Shown: piece by piece, positions 8,011-17,231 of the stretch
How the letters are laid out: the number at the start of each line of letters is the position of its first letter
How positions within the stretch are numbered: the first letter of the stretch is position 1
From: Legionella busanensis
Lineage (GTDB): Bacteria > Pseudomonadota > Gammaproteobacteria > Legionellales > Legionellaceae
DNA: 64,000 nt
Assembly: GCF_900461525.1 (NCBI RefSeq)
Contig: NZ_UGOD01000002.1
Span: 1-64,000, forward strand
Direction of reading: 5' to 3'
Notes under the pieces: model-generated
Seen by the model: only the letters and a program-made list of their open reading frames with translations
Databases searched by the model: none
Told to the model about the DNA's origin: nothing
Translations under genes and position numbers: made by a program

Positions 8011-9428
8011 GGTTAGCCAGCCCTGATGTATCGAAAACAATGACTTCTAGCCTCTTTCTTTTACTTACCTCGCTTGCCTGCTTTGCCAAAGACAATTTAA
8101 GACCCTTAAGTATTGATACAGTCCTTGCATCAGTGAATCACTGTTATCCCCAAATTACTATCGCACGTTTAGAGGTCGCTAAAACGCAAGGCCATTTAAT
8201 AAGCGCGCTAGGGCAATTCGACCCAACGCTCAACATTAACTCTCGTTCTCAACCCTTTGGCGGTTATGTCAATGGATATATCAATAATGAGGTGATTGTA
8301 CCAACCTTATTCAATGGACTTAAATTAGTGGGTGGCTACCGTATTGGACGAGGCGACTGGCCTATTTACTATCAAAACTATTTAACTAATTCAGGCGGTG
8401 AGTATCGGGCAGGCGTGTCATTACCTTTATTAAAAGACCGCTTAATTGATAAGGAGCGAACTAAACTATTAACACAAGCGCAACGAGTAGCACTGACTGC
8501 TGAAACTATTGCAGTTAAAAAAATTAAAATTTATCGTGAGGCCATAGAAGCTTATTGGCAATGGGTTCAAGCAGGCTTACAAGTGCAGGCCTTAAAAAGT
8601 TTACTCCGACTTGCCAAGGACCGGCAAACGGCTATTGTCAAGCAAGCTCATCAAGGCGATTTAGCGCTATTGGCTATCGCTGAAAATGGTCAACTTATCT
8701 TGCAACGGCAACAATTACTTAACCAAAGCGAGCGCTTATTAAGACAAGCAGCAATTAGTCTCTCTCTCTACTACCGAGATAACCATGGACATCCTAAGCT
8801 ACCCCTTAAACAGCAATTACCGAAAGACTTAACTCCTTTAAGTGAAGAAACAATCAAACCAGAAGAATTCATGCAAGAACAACTCCGTTGTCATCCCGCC
8901 TTGCGTCAACTTAAACGTTACTATCACATCGTCAAATTTAAACAAACACTCGCTAAAAATGACCTCTTACCCGAGCTTGATGCCACTTTCTATACGTCCA
9001 AACAGTATGGCAGTGGTGGTTATCCAAGACTCCTTCCGCAGGCAGGATTAGTAGGCATTCGCTTTCGGTTTCCACTGTACCAGCGCGAGGCAAAAGGGCG
9101 CTTAATAAGTGCCACCAGTGAATTACAACAAATCGTAGTAGAGAAGAAATTTATTTACGAACAATTAACTAATCAACTACAAAATTTTTTCGTTGCTTTA
9201 AAATTTTATTACCAACAAGTTCAATTACTGCACCAAGAATTACAGTTAGCAAAGCAGGTTCAATCGGGTGAAGTTAAAAAATTTTACGCCGGCGACAGTA
9301 CTCTTTTTTTAATGAACCAACGTGAACAAATGACCGCACAGCTAGAGTTAAATTTAATTGCCGCTCAAGTTAACTTACAACAAACGAAAGATTTTATTCG
9401 TTTTTTTACTTCTACTAAAATTAAATAG
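8007..9428 (+). CDS. TolC-like outer membrane efflux protein
   Basis: A 473-residue outer-membrane factor. A hydrophobic signal sequence lies at about residues 13-27 (SSLFLLLTSLACFA, with probable cleavage near CFAKD), so a start at the internal ATG (residue 12) is also possible. The body has long amphipathic helices with the TolC-type repeats (LLKDRLIDKERTKLLTQAQR; later VGIRFRFPLYQREAKGRL and QLLHQELQLAKQVQSGEVKKF). These form the trans-periplasmic channel. It is the last gene of the LysR/ABC/HlyD/TolC run. Confidence 0.85.
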   Translation: MRLASPDVSKTMTSSLFLLLTSLACFAKDNLRPLSIDTVLASVNHCYPQITIARLEVAKTQGHLISALGQFDPTLNINSRSQPFGGYVNGYINNEVIVPTLFNGLKLVGGYRIGRGDWPIYYQNYLTNSGGEYRAGVSLPLLKDRLIDKERTKLLTQAQRVALTAETIAVKKIKIYREAIEAYWQWVQAGLQVQALKSLLRLAKDRQTAIVKQAHQGDLALLAIAENGQLILQRQQLLNQSERLLRQAAISLSLYYRDNHGHPKLPLKQQLPKDLTPLSEETIKPEEFMQEQLRCHPALRQLKRYYHIVKFKQTLAKNDLLPELDATFYTSKQYGSGGYPRLLPQAGLVGIRFRFPLYQREAKGRLISATSELQQIVVEKKFIYEQLTNQLQNFFVALKFYYQQVQLLHQELQLAKQVQSGEVKKFYAGDSTLFLMNQREQMTAQLELNLIAAQVNLQQTKDFIRFFTSTKIK

Positions 9429-9961
9429 TAATATAACTGTTAAAGTTAATTTTGCTTTTCTTTATTTTCCTTATCAGATATGAAAATTGTGAATGCATTA
9501 GATTCTGGTAATCTAATAGGAGTGGGTGGAAAATAAAAAAATTAATTTTAGGACCAGCGGGCACAATCGTACGAAAACTTACGGTTTTAAAAAATCATAT
9601 CAAAAAAATTTAATTTTTGGCCATGTAGACTTTTGAAATAGAGGGAATATCTATCAACCCATTGTTATCAACAATAAGCATTAATGCCCTTCATTAGCAA
9701 GGAAAATTTGTGCTCGTTATAATTTAGCACATTAACTTTTTTAACTTAATCAAATAATCAAGATTAAAAATCAACTAATACGAGGTTATTAGTAAACTAA
9801 ATTAAATTTAAACGTTTCATTTCTAATAAGCAGTTTGATTGCTCCCCTTCAGTAATTAAGCTAAGATTATTTTAAATAAAAGCGCACAATAATCCTTATA
9901 GATTGTCTGTATGTTCGTTTTCCTTTTATTGTTCGCTACGCTCAAGGAATCGCTCATTATT
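9429..9961. other. Intergenic region without a visible gene
   Basis: About 530 bp of very AT-rich DNA between the TolC-like gene and the RRM gene. It has stops in all frames and no convincing RNA gene or repeat. It should contain the terminator of the export operon and the promoter of the RRM gene, but I cannot mark either with confidence. Confidence 0.5.
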
Positions 9962-10237
9962 ATGAATCAAAGAACCCTCTACATCGCGCATTTGCCCTTT
10001 ACGGCCACCGCGCATGATATTGAAATGGAATTTTGTAAGTATGGTAAAATTGTTGAGTTTGACTTGGTGCAAGACCGCTTCACTGGCCAATCGAAAGGAA
10101 TAGCCTTTATCACTTTTTCATTGCCAGAAGAGGCCGAAAAGGCATTGGCCATGAATGGTAAGCAGTGGTTAGGGCGAACCTTAAAAGTGACGCCAGTGCA
10201 AAGTCGCACACCAACCGAAATTTTTGCGCCTGTTTAA
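9962..10237 (+). CDS. RRM-domain RNA-binding protein
   Basis: A 91-residue single-domain RNA recognition motif protein. RNP2 is LYIAHLPF and RNP1 is KGIAFITF, with the two aromatic-type positions that stack on RNA. The beta-alpha-beta-beta-alpha-beta order is complete. Small bacterial RRM proteins of this type are common in cyanobacteria and many proteobacteria, and some are cold-induced RNA chaperones. I start it at the ATG 9962, where the RRM sequence begins MNQRTLYIAH. The frame is open 51 bases further upstream, but that stretch reads as untranslated leader. It is a single gene facing the GGDEF gene tail to tail. Confidence 0.88.
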   Translation: MNQRTLYIAHLPFTATAHDIEMEFCKYGKIVEFDLVQDRFTGQSKGIAFITFSLPEEAEKALAMNGKQWLGRTLKVTPVQSRTPTEIFAPV

Positions 10238-10256
10238 AGTCGAGTCTAGGTAAATA

Positions 10257-11552
10257 CTAATGACCAAGTTGGCCTTTTTTATAATCGGCATAAAAACCAT
10301 AAGCCTCCTTTTGCCTTTTCTTCACGGCATACATCGTTTTATCGGCCAATTGAATTAATTCATTTTGCGCCTCACTATCATCTGGATAAAGTGCAATACC
10401 TATGCTTGCTTTCAATTTAAATAGGGTATTATCATAGTCAATCGGTTCAATAATCGTTTGAATGATTTTGTTAACAATGGATTTAATAACATGCCTGCCT
10501 GAAAGATTGCCTAAAATCATTAAAAATTCATCGCCACCGATTCGAGCCACCGTATCTTCCTCACGTAAACAAACCACTAAACGCTCCGCAATGATTTTAA
10601 GAATAGCATCCCCTGTCGTATGCCCATAAGTATCATTAATAGCTTTAAAGCCGTCTAAATCCATAAATAAAACGGCGACTTTAGTTTTCGAACGTTTGGC
10701 TTGGGCGCATGCTCTATTAAGCCTATCATAAGCAAGCCGTAAGATGGGAAGGCCTGTTAAGGCATCATGCGTGGCTAAATAGCGTTGCAGCGTGAGCTCA
10801 GTGATATCACGAACAATTTTAGAGGCCCCAATAATAATGCCTTCCTTATTTTTAATCGGCGATATAGAAACAGACACATGGACTTGTTTGCCATCTTTGC
10901 GAATGCGCACGGTTTCAAAATGGTCAATTTTCTCACCTGCGGCGATTTTTTCTAAAATATGCGTTTCTTCATTGAAACGGTCTGAGGGAATTAACATGAG
11001 AATGGATTTGCCAATGATTTCATGCGCGCTATAGCCAAAAATGTGGGTTGCCGCTGGATTCCAACTAGTGATAATACCTTGTAAGGTTTTACTAATAATC
11101 GCGTCATCAGATGAGTTAATTATCGAGGTTAACAGCTGCTCGGTTTCTTCTCTTTGTTTATCACCCGTGATATCGTGGACAATGTTAAAAATACCAATCA
11201 CACTACCTTGGTTATCTTTTATCGGAAAAAGGCTAGAAGACACAGGAATGGTTTGACCATCTTTTCTCAACGCGACGGTTTTAAAATGGTCTATCTTTTC
11301 ACCAGACGTTAGGCGGTTTAAAAAAATAGCCTCTTCATCTAGACGTTCGGGTGGCACTAAACGCGTCGCAGATTGACCAATCATTTCATGAGCTGAGTAG
11401 CCAAAAAGTCGCTCCGCACTTGGATTCCAACTGGTAATGATGCCATTAAGCGTTTTAATTATCAGGCCATCAGGTGAATAATTAATCATTAAATGTAACA
11501 CGCTTTGCTCTATTTCGTTTATCTTCTCAAGAGAAACTAAACGCACCAGCAT
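10257..11552 (-). CDS. PAS-PAS-GGDEF diguanylate cyclase
   Basis: A 431-residue signalling protein with two tandem, clearly duplicated PAS domains (about 12-135 and 137-255). Each contains IITSWNPxAxxxFGYSAHEMIG, and each ends in a PAC-type segment. A GGDEF domain follows (about 260-425). The active-site loop RIGGDEF is intact. An inhibitory RxxD site lies at the right distance upstream (REED then TVARIGGDEF), so product feedback by cyclic di-GMP is expected. There is no membrane segment and no EAL domain. The PAS ligand (haem, flavin or other) is not evident. It is predicted to make c-di-GMP from two GTP in the cytoplasm. Confidence 0.92.
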   Translation of the reverse strand: MLVRLVSLEKINEIEQSVLHLMINYSPDGLIIKTLNGIITSWNPSAERLFGYSAHEMIGQSATRLVPPERLDEEAIFLNRLTSGEKIDHFKTVALRKDGQTIPVSSSLFPIKDNQGSVIGIFNIVHDITGDKQREETEQLLTSIINSSDDAIISKTLQGIITSWNPAATHIFGYSAHEIIGKSILMLIPSDRFNEETHILEKIAAGEKIDHFETVRIRKDGKQVHVSVSISPIKNKEGIIIGASKIVRDITELTLQRYLATHDALTGLPILRLAYDRLNRACAQAKRSKTKVAVLFMDLDGFKAINDTYGHTTGDAILKIIAERLVVCLREEDTVARIGGDEFLMILGNLSGRHVIKSIVNKIIQTIIEPIDYDNTLFKLKASIGIALYPDDSEAQNELIQLADKTMYAVKKRQKEAYGFYADYKKGQLGH

Positions 11553-12077
11553 ATTTATATCCAGTTATCCGGGTATAACCTAAGTATAGCCAAAGGGGTT
11601 AGGCAGTTTTTAGCTAACTAATTGGCTGGGTGTCGCACCAATAACTAATTTATTTTCAATTATCGACGGTACATTTAATAGATATGATAAAAAGCATGTA
11701 CTATTAAACCTGTAGTAGTTTAATTAGATAAAACTTTTAAAAATATCATTTTTTGATAGCTCCATGTATTACCCTTACCTCTTTTCTTAAAAATTTATGA
11801 TTTGTATCTGGATTAAATAAAATTTTTGTCAAATAACAAATGATATTTATAATTTAATTACAAATGGTTAGCAATATTTTGAAATGGCTGCAGTTAGCTT
11901 TAATTTTTTAATTAAGTCCTTAGTTGTAGAAACAGCAAATTTTAATTTATAGTAAAATTAAAGTGATGTACGTTAAAAATTATGATAAATGTTAAAAATT
12001 TTTTCAAAAGAGTATCCAGCAATGAAAAAAGTTTATACTAAATTTATATTATAGGTGATGACTTAATTGAGTTAGTT
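11553..12077. other. AT-rich intergenic region
   Basis: About 525 bp, unusually A+T rich, with no open frame of note on either strand and no recognisable RNA gene. It separates the GGDEF gene from the first gene of the mosaic region and may hold the promoter of the 166-residue protein. Confidence 0.45.
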
Positions 12078-12578
12078 ATGTTTAGGCATTATAAAAAACA
12101 AATGAATGGCAACACGCAACAAAAATCAATATTTATGTTATTAGCTGCAGTGAGTGATAATGAAAATCGGCTTTATGGCATTGATGCATCGATTATTTTT
12201 CATGAAATCCCAAGTTTTCAAATTAGAATGGCCTTAGAAAATTGTCTTAAATGTCCAAACGAATTACTTTTTGATAGCTTAACTTCTGCTATTGAAAAAG
12301 GTAATCAGTTAGTTAACCAGTTAAAGAAAATTAAACCTGATTTTTTTGTTAACACCCCAACAACCTTTAGATTAAATCAGGCACTTAACGAAGCCTTTCT
12401 TTTTCAGATTTTAGAAGTTAAAGCTTCTAATATTAATAATATCAAATCTTATATTGCTGATTTTCTTAAAGGAGACTATAAATCTTTAGTAGAGCATAGT
12501 TATTTTTTATATAATCCAGATGCAAGCAAAGTATATGAAAATAACGCTATTAGGGGCTTGGGGAGTAAACCTACTTAA
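12078..12578 (+). CDS. Hypothetical protein, 166 residues
   Basis: Not recognised. The 166-residue product is mostly helical in appearance, with no signal peptide, membrane segment or known motif. The composition (Asn/Lys/Phe-rich, AT-rich codons) matches Legionella accessory genes nearby. There is no strong ribosome site before the listed ATG, so a start at the internal ATG (MNGNTQQ) is possible. It ends in RGLGSKPT, shortly before a leucine-rich-repeat remnant. It could be a small secreted effector or a truncated gene; neither can be shown. Confidence 0.5.
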   Translation: MFRHYKKQMNGNTQQKSIFMLLAAVSDNENRLYGIDASIIFHEIPSFQIRMALENCLKCPNELLFDSLTSAIEKGNQLVNQLKKIKPDFFVNTPTTFRLNQALNEAFLFQILEVKASNINNIKSYIADFLKGDYKSLVEHSYFLYNPDASKVYENNAIRGLGSKPT

Positions 12579-12627
12579 GGATTATTAGGATCTCTTAGTG
12601 ACCTTCATTTTTTATCCTTTACTTCAT

Positions 12628-12846
12628 CTTGGCAATTCAGGTGCAGAAGCGATGGCCAACGCGCTATAATCAGGCAACGCTCCAATTGAAGAATCACCCA
12701 ACCCTAACAAGATTAACCATCAAAGAGAAAGAGAATATGAATTTCAAAGAAACTCCGGGTTAAATCTCGATGAGGTGGATTTTGAAACGGCTCAAGGCTT
12801 GTCAATAGAAGACTCAACTAACTTACCGCAAGACTTTAAGCAGTGA
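12628..12846 (+). pseudogene. Leucine-rich-repeat protein remnant with in-frame stop
   Basis: A 73-codon frame reads LGNSGAEAMANAL, then a TAA at 12667-12669, then SGNAPIEESPNPNK and on to a TGA at 12844-12846. The LGxxGAEAMAxALxSG pattern matches the ribonuclease-inhibitor type LRR, in which a Lys would normally sit where the TAA is (AAA to TAA). LRR proteins are frequent among Legionella effectors. No N-terminal repeats are visible upstream, so this looks like the decayed C-terminal end of such a gene. Confidence 0.45.
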
Positions 12847-12986
12847 GGCGGTTGAAGAATCACCTTTCCTTTACTAAATAAATCTGCGTCAATTTATTAC
12901 AGAGTCACTCTTTAAATATAACTTGATCAAATTGATGTGTTTCGATCCCTATCTCATTGTTGGGGTTGGTCTTAGGAGTGATATTC

Positions 12987-13163
12987 ATGAAAACAACCTG
13001 CGCATCTTTACCTGTCACCAGTGCTAACTTCCAGTTTTCATTCTTTTTTGCCATTTCAAAAACCTTTGGGGAAATGACCGCATTTATTTTATTATTAATT
13101 GCTGTTTCTTTAGATCCTGCGAATAACGGTGGTGAGATAAAACCTGATACTAATAAGGATTAA
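12987..13163 (+). CDS. Small hypothetical membrane-type protein, 58 residues
   Basis: From the ATG at 12987, preceded by TAGGAGTG, the frame gives 58 residues with one hydrophobic stretch (MTAFILLLIAVSLD). Nothing is recognised. It lies 25 bp before a broken cytochrome b561 gene on the same strand and may be a companion gene or itself a remnant. It may not be a gene. Confidence 0.3.
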   Translation: MKTTCASLPVTSANFQFSFFFAISKTFGEMTAFILLLIAVSLDPANNGGEIKPDTNKD

Positions 13164-13188
13164 ATAAACCGGTTGGAAAGGAACTGTC

Positions 13189-13433
13189 ATGGAGAACAAT
13201 AAAAATTGGCATTATAACACTATTACTAGATTGCTTCATTGGGTGATAGCGTTCCTTTTGATAGGATTAATTAGTATAGGTTGTTATTTTAACCTTCATA
13301 AATTATTTAGCCTTATCGCTGCCATGCTGATTTTTTTAGATTGATATGACGGTTTACTCATAAACCCGCTCCGCTTGCATCGAGCGTTCCACATTGGCAA
13401 GCAATATTATTAGCTCTGCATATTTATAAGTAA
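13189..13433 (+). pseudogene. Cytochrome b561 remnant
   Basis: From the ATG at 13189 (AAGGA upstream) the frame reads 51 residues, with WHYNTITRLLHWVIAFLLIG, the typical first helix of cytochrome b561 including the haem-ligand His. It ends at a TGA at 13342-13344. In another frame just downstream (about 13350-13433) RFTHKPAPLASSVPHWQAIL follows, the loop and second helix expected next in the family. Much of the gene (normally about 180 residues) is missing. It is therefore a frameshifted, truncated remnant. Confidence 0.6.
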
Positions 13434-13626
13434 ATCCTCGACGTCGCGAACAGGTTTGAATAAGCAAGCAAAGATAAAACAAAGTATGCAGCTTAGGCAG
13501 TGAACAATAATTTAAAGCCAGGGTAATAAGTGACTAGGTGGCAATCAATGGAAAAAGGCATTAAGCAATTTTAAACCTTTATACTTAAGGAGAACCAGGC
13601 AAAATATAATTCTTTCATGCCTGTTG

Positions 13627-13911
13627 TTATCGAACCTCTTTTAATCGACCAGTCAGATACCGATGTAAAATATTAGTAAGTAATGTGGCATAAGGGATAC
13701 CTTCTCTAATTGCAAGCGCTTGCGCTTTTTCTACATCACGCTGAGTCATGCGAATGTTGACGCGCTTCACTTTTGTACCATTTTCTCTGAAAATTTTTGT
13801 GATACGCTCTATTTCTGCTGTTTCATTACTTACTGAATCATATCCTCCTGCTTCTAATTCAGAAATCATTGCTTGTTCATCATCAGAAATTTGTTTGCTC
13901 GATTTTTTCAT
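13627..13911 (-). CDS. Antitoxin, ribbon-helix-helix/BrnA-CopG type
   Basis: A 94-residue protein whose C-terminal half reads RVNIRMTQRDVEKAQALAIREGIPYATLLTNILHRYLTG. This is a ribbon-helix-helix DNA-binding fold as in CopG-like antitoxins paired with BrnT-type toxins. The start ATG overlaps the stop of the upstream toxin-like gene by four bases, the usual toxin-then-antitoxin order of this class. It should bind and autoregulate the operon. Its toxin partner appears to be knocked out by a nonsense codon, leaving an orphan antitoxin. Confidence 0.75.
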   Translation of the reverse strand: MKKSSKQISDDEQAMISELEAGGYDSVSNETAEIERITKIFRENGTKVKRVNIRMTQRDVEKAQALAIREGIPYATLLTNILHRYLTGRLKEVR

Positions 13912-14195
13912 TTTATTAAATCCTCATAATATTTCTTATGTAAAACTCTAGATGGGTAAATTGTTTTGAGAAAAATTTTGTGATTGTCTTCTATAAAAGG
14001 CACGGCATAGGTGTAACCATCAACAAATACAACGAAAATATGTTGATGTGAATATTTGGGTTCTTTACCTTTAACAATGCCTAATAAATGCCCATGCAGT
14101 ATAGCAACCACTATCTCTTCAAAACCAATTCCTCGTTCAGCCAGGAGTTTAATATTCTTATTTTCGTCTCATTCGAACAATTTAGTAACTTTCAT
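13908..14195 (-). pseudogene. BrnT-like toxin with premature stop at codon 9
   Basis: From an ATG at 14193-14195 the frame reads MKVTKLFE, then TGA (14169-14171), then DENKNIKLLAERGIGFEEIV and on to a natural stop. The rest includes HIFVVFVDGYTYAVPFIEDN and IFLKTIYPSRVLHKKYY. This matches small toxins that begin with an FxWDxxKN motif, where Trp (TGG) is expected at the stop. The protein is otherwise full length (about 95 residues). A shorter start at 14111 gives 67 residues without the N-terminal part. I read it as a nonsense-inactivated toxin next to an intact antitoxin. Confidence 0.6.
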
Positions 14196-14488
14196 CTAAT
14201 TCAATTTATTAGTATTTATGTGGTATTTTAGGACACGTATAGAAAGTTGTCAATTTGCTATTAAGCCGGTACAAAATTGTTATAATAAAAATTATCAGTT
14301 TTAATTTAATAAAATTCCATTCAATTCAAATTGTGAGACCAGTCTAGTATTTATACATGGCACTGAACCAATGATGAACGCTATGATTACTAAAATAAGA
14401 CCCTAGGCAGTAATTCACAATAACTATTCGCCTTGAGCAAGTCGATATTCATTAGAGCTGTCCTTTAATTTGGATCCAGGTTTTGATC

Positions 14489-14606
14489 TATTACCCTGGC
14501 GTCTAAATGTTGTTGATTTAATGTGCTACTCTACGCATTTTTTACACTGTCGAATTGGTCTTAAATGAGTAACAGGAATTATCAACTTTTAGACGCCAGG
14601 GTAATA
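14489..14606. mobile_element. 118-bp MITE derived from the local IS630-type element
   Basis: Both ends carry a perfect 19-bp inverted repeat, TATTACCCTGGCGTCTAAA at 14489-14507 and its complement at 14588-14606, including the TA that IS630/mariner elements duplicate. The interior contains GAGTAACAGG, which also begins the transposase region of the larger copies (for example at 14935). The element therefore looks like an internal deletion that kept both ends. It could be mobilised in trans by a full copy. Confidence 0.75.
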
Positions 14607-14628
14607 ACTTGATTGGATATGGGTTACG

Positions 14629-14927
14629 TTACTTTTTTCTAAACACTTTAGTTTCAGGAAAAGTACATTGCTCTTCAAATATATTTGAATAAAGCTTATT
14701 CCAGTTTTCAGATTCAGCGGTTTTTAAAGTAGAGTGATAACATTTAATACCGGGATATCTAAGGTTTCTTCCTACAAGAGAAGGAAAAAATGCTGCACTA
14801 ATTTTATCTTTTGACCTATAGGAACTTAGAATAGTCCTATCATACTCGTCTTGTTTTGCTTGAGTTGTATTTGGATGGGCTTTTTCATAATATTTTACAA
14901 ATTCATTATATGCACTACTAATACCTA
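14629..14927 (-). pseudogene. 3' remnant of an unknown gene truncated by an IS630 element
   Basis: The minus-strand frame ending at 14629 gives about 98 residues (YNEFVKYYEKAHPN..., then SLVGRNLRYPGIKC..., ending FPETKVFRKK). Its 5' part is replaced by insertion-sequence DNA from about 14930. A longer frame read to 15066 would begin inside the transposase antisense and is not real. The remaining protein part is not recognised. Confidence 0.45.
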
Positions 14928-14929
14928 CA

Positions 14930-15990
14930 CAGATGAGTAACAGGGAATTGCCAACAGAAGTATTATTAGAGCTACGTAAAAAAGTAGTCTTTGCGGTTGT
15001 GCACCATAATGTTAAGAAAACCGTAGCTGCGAAATTATTCGGATTTAGCCTCACGTCAGTGCTCAAATATGTTTGAGAGTTTGAATTAAAGGGTGAGCGC
15101 AGTTTTGACTATAAAAAACGTGGTGTAAAGGATTCAACACGGTGCTTTTTATCAGCAGCTCAAATTGACGCCCTATTAAAGACGCTACTAAGTCAAACAC
15201 CTGACGAGATTGGTCTTGATTATACGTTGTGGAACAGTAAAGCGATAGGCGCCTATATTGAGAAAGTTTTTGGTATAAGGTATTCAGGTCGTGGCTTGCG
15301 AGACTTGCTTAGACGATTGGGTTTTTCTTCTCAAAAGCCTATAAAACAAGCTTACCAGAGAGATCTTACTAAAGTAACTCAGTGGCTTAATGAAACATAT
15401 CCTGCAATCAAAACACGAGCGATGCAGGAAGGCGCAAGAATTTATTGGGCTGATGAAATGGGGCTGCAATCGTGTGACAATCGTGGGAGGACCTATGGTC
15501 TTGTCAACCAAACACCTGTGATAAAAAAGACAGGCAGTCGTTTTAAAGTCAATATGCTTGCTGCCATTAGTCCGCAAGGGTTTATGAATTGGATGGTTTT
15601 TGAAAATAACTGCGACAGCAATAAGTTTATCGAGTTCTTAACTAGATTACGCCGCCAGGTCAAACAGAAAGTGTTTTTGATTGTCGATAATCATCGTATG
15701 CATCACAGTAAACAAGTACAACAGTACGTTAAGACCTATAAACATGAGATAGAAATTTTTTTTACCTCCCTATTGTCCTGAGTTAAATCCGCAAGAATTA
15801 GTCAATCAGGATGTTAAAGCCAATGCTTGCTTATTTAAGCCAGTCCGTTGTGTAGATGACTTACTCATAAACATCCGACTTTACCTAACCAAAATACAGT
15901 CTAATGAATTTAAGATTCTTAATTTCTTTAAGAAAAGTGAAACTAAATATGCTGCTTAGGTATAATCAACTTTTAGACGCCAGAGTAATA
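14930..15990 (+). mobile_element. IS630-family element, copy 1, left end lost
   Basis: The transposase reading frame starts at ATG 14933 and the right terminal repeat lies at 15972-15990 (TTTAGACGCCAGAGTAATA, one mismatch to the MITE end). The left terminal repeat expected about 70 bp before the ATG is absent; the sequence there belongs to a truncated foreign gene. Related copies lie at 17523-17815 and 36430-37209. Confidence 0.75.
14933..15959 (+). pseudogene. IS630-family transposase with nonsense codon and T8 frame break
   Basis: Frame 0 from ATG 14933 encodes an N-terminal HTH (MSNRELPTEVLLELRKKVVF...AKLFGFSLTSV). It stops at TGA 15074-15076, where the copy at 36.6 kb has CGA (Arg). It then continues open from 15077 through the DDE core: IYWADEMGLQS, FLIVDNHRMHHSK. 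At a run of eight T (15756-15763) the frame ends as FFTSLLS, whereas the shifted frame gives FLPPYCPELNPQE, the essential C-terminal Glu region, through to a TAG at 15957-15959. The T8 break is shared with the copy at 37.1 kb, so it may be programmed slippage; the TGA is a true lesion. Confidence 0.75.
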
Positions 15991-16026
15991 TTTAACTTAA
16001 GTAGGGTGTGGGTTTATTAGTTTATC

Positions 16027-16140
16027 TTAACGGATAGAAAGCACGGCGTTAGCAATCACTTTGCTTCGCTGTCGTTGAGGTATAGCGGCTCGCATTCGCT
16101 GCGCAATCTGATCAGGAATAGAAACTACAACTTTATTCAT
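16027..16140 (-). pseudogene. Truncated duplicate of the MazE-position antitoxin
   Basis: From an ATG at 16138-16140 the frame reads MNKVVVSIPDQIAQRMRAAI, then PQRQRSKVIANAVLSIR and stop (37 residues). The first 30 residues are nearly the same as the intact antitoxin at 18145-18378 (MNKVLISIPDDIAQRMRASI). The C-terminal toxin-neutralising half is missing and no toxin follows. It is a relic of a second copy of the toxin-antitoxin locus. Confidence 0.6.
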
Positions 16141-16289
16141 AACAAATCCTCATATATAAGATATATTCTACCTTATAATACATATTTTACACGCAATATA
16201 AAGAGTCTCACAACATGACCCAGTGGCGGCTGATGCAAAAACTATAATCTATACTACTGCGCTTCATCCTCGAAAACTTGTCAAATCAA

Positions 16290-17231
16290 TCAAATTTGAA
16301 AAACTTGTGGCTCATTATCTATTACTAGCTGTTTTTCAAGTTGCAATTTGAGATTAGCAACGTCCTTAGTTCTTACGTTATGTAATTTCACCATAGCAGT
16401 CAAATCGTCACAAACCTTATACCAATCTATAAAGTCCTCATAGCCGAGCACGGATTTACTGCTGCCCGGCCCTTTATATATAGCAAAATCAATACCCAGC
16501 CTCGAATCACAATTAAACCAATTTTCCTTTCTACCCGTTATTAAATTGTTAAATTGCCTTGAAGATGGTGGCTGTAAGAGAAAGTCAGGCATAGGTGAAA
16601 AAGGTTCATTAGAACAGTACTCATCAACCACATGCATAGGCAGAAGAATTTGGGCGCCCCCCACACCCTCTTTCCATTGTTTGTTAAGGCTATCTAAATC
16701 ATAAACATTAGTGATAGCCATAGTAGCAGTGTGTACTACATTAATTTGTGTATGCAGTTCCTTAATGATTGCAAAATCATACTGAGGCTCTGTGATTATT
16801 TTTCCTCTAAGCCTGTAAGCGACTCCGTCTTTTTTGACTTTGTTATATTGAGCAATTAATTTTTCGAATACCTTTTTGTCTTCTTTATTTTGAGGTATGC
16901 ATGCAATCATTGCAGCCCACATATGTTTGTCTAGGGCCCAAAGTGCATATTCAAAAGCACTGATGCTCTCAAATTCCCGACCAGAGCAGTCAGTTACTCT
17001 GCCCCTTTTAAGCATTAAACTTACGTCATCTTTTAATATCGATTGAACTGAATCATGCCTACTACGCACGACATAGTACAGTAGTTTAGGAACATGAAGC
17101 ATGGATTTAAAAAAGCGCCTATTTTTTGTTGAAGTGCCAGCAAAGTTTATTAAATCAAGCGATCTTAAATATCTTGCTATTTCTGTTTTGATTTCGTCCG
17201 GTAATTTATCAAATTCAAAATTGTCTTGCAT
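16290..17231 (-). CDS. F-box protein, candidate secreted effector
   Basis: A 313-residue protein with an N-terminal F-box-like segment (about residues 8-42, FDKLPDEIKTEIARYLRSLD then LINFAGTSTKNRRFF). In eukaryotes the F-box binds SKP1 of SCF ubiquitin ligases, and Legionella secretes several F-box proteins through Dot/Icm to exploit the host ligase. Residues about 60-110 (LMLKRGRVTDCSGREF...FEYALWALDKHMWAAMI) resemble a segment I associate with other Legionella effectors that may bind host targets. There is no signal peptide or membrane segment. It stands alone between IS630 fragments. The effector role is inferred from domain content. Confidence 0.7.
   Translation of the reverse strand: MQDNFEFDKLPDEIKTEIARYLRSLDLINFAGTSTKNRRFFKSMLHVPKLLYYVVRSRHDSVQSILKDDVSLMLKRGRVTDCSGREFESISAFEYALWALDKHMWAAMIACIPQNKEDKKVFEKLIAQYNKVKKDGVAYRLRGKIITEPQYDFAIIKELHTQINVVHTATMAITNVYDLDSLNKQWKEGVGGAQILLPMHVVDEYCSNEPFSPMPDFLLQPPSSRQFNNLITGRKENWFNCDSRLGIDFAIYKGPGSSKSVLGYEDFIDWYKVCDDLTAMVKLHNVRTKDVANLKLQLEKQLVIDNEPQVFQI

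Noticed and set aside
14928-15066. N-terminal part of a 145-codon minus-strand frame
   Set aside because: This part is antisense to the IS630 transposase; only the stretch below about 14927 looks like a former gene.
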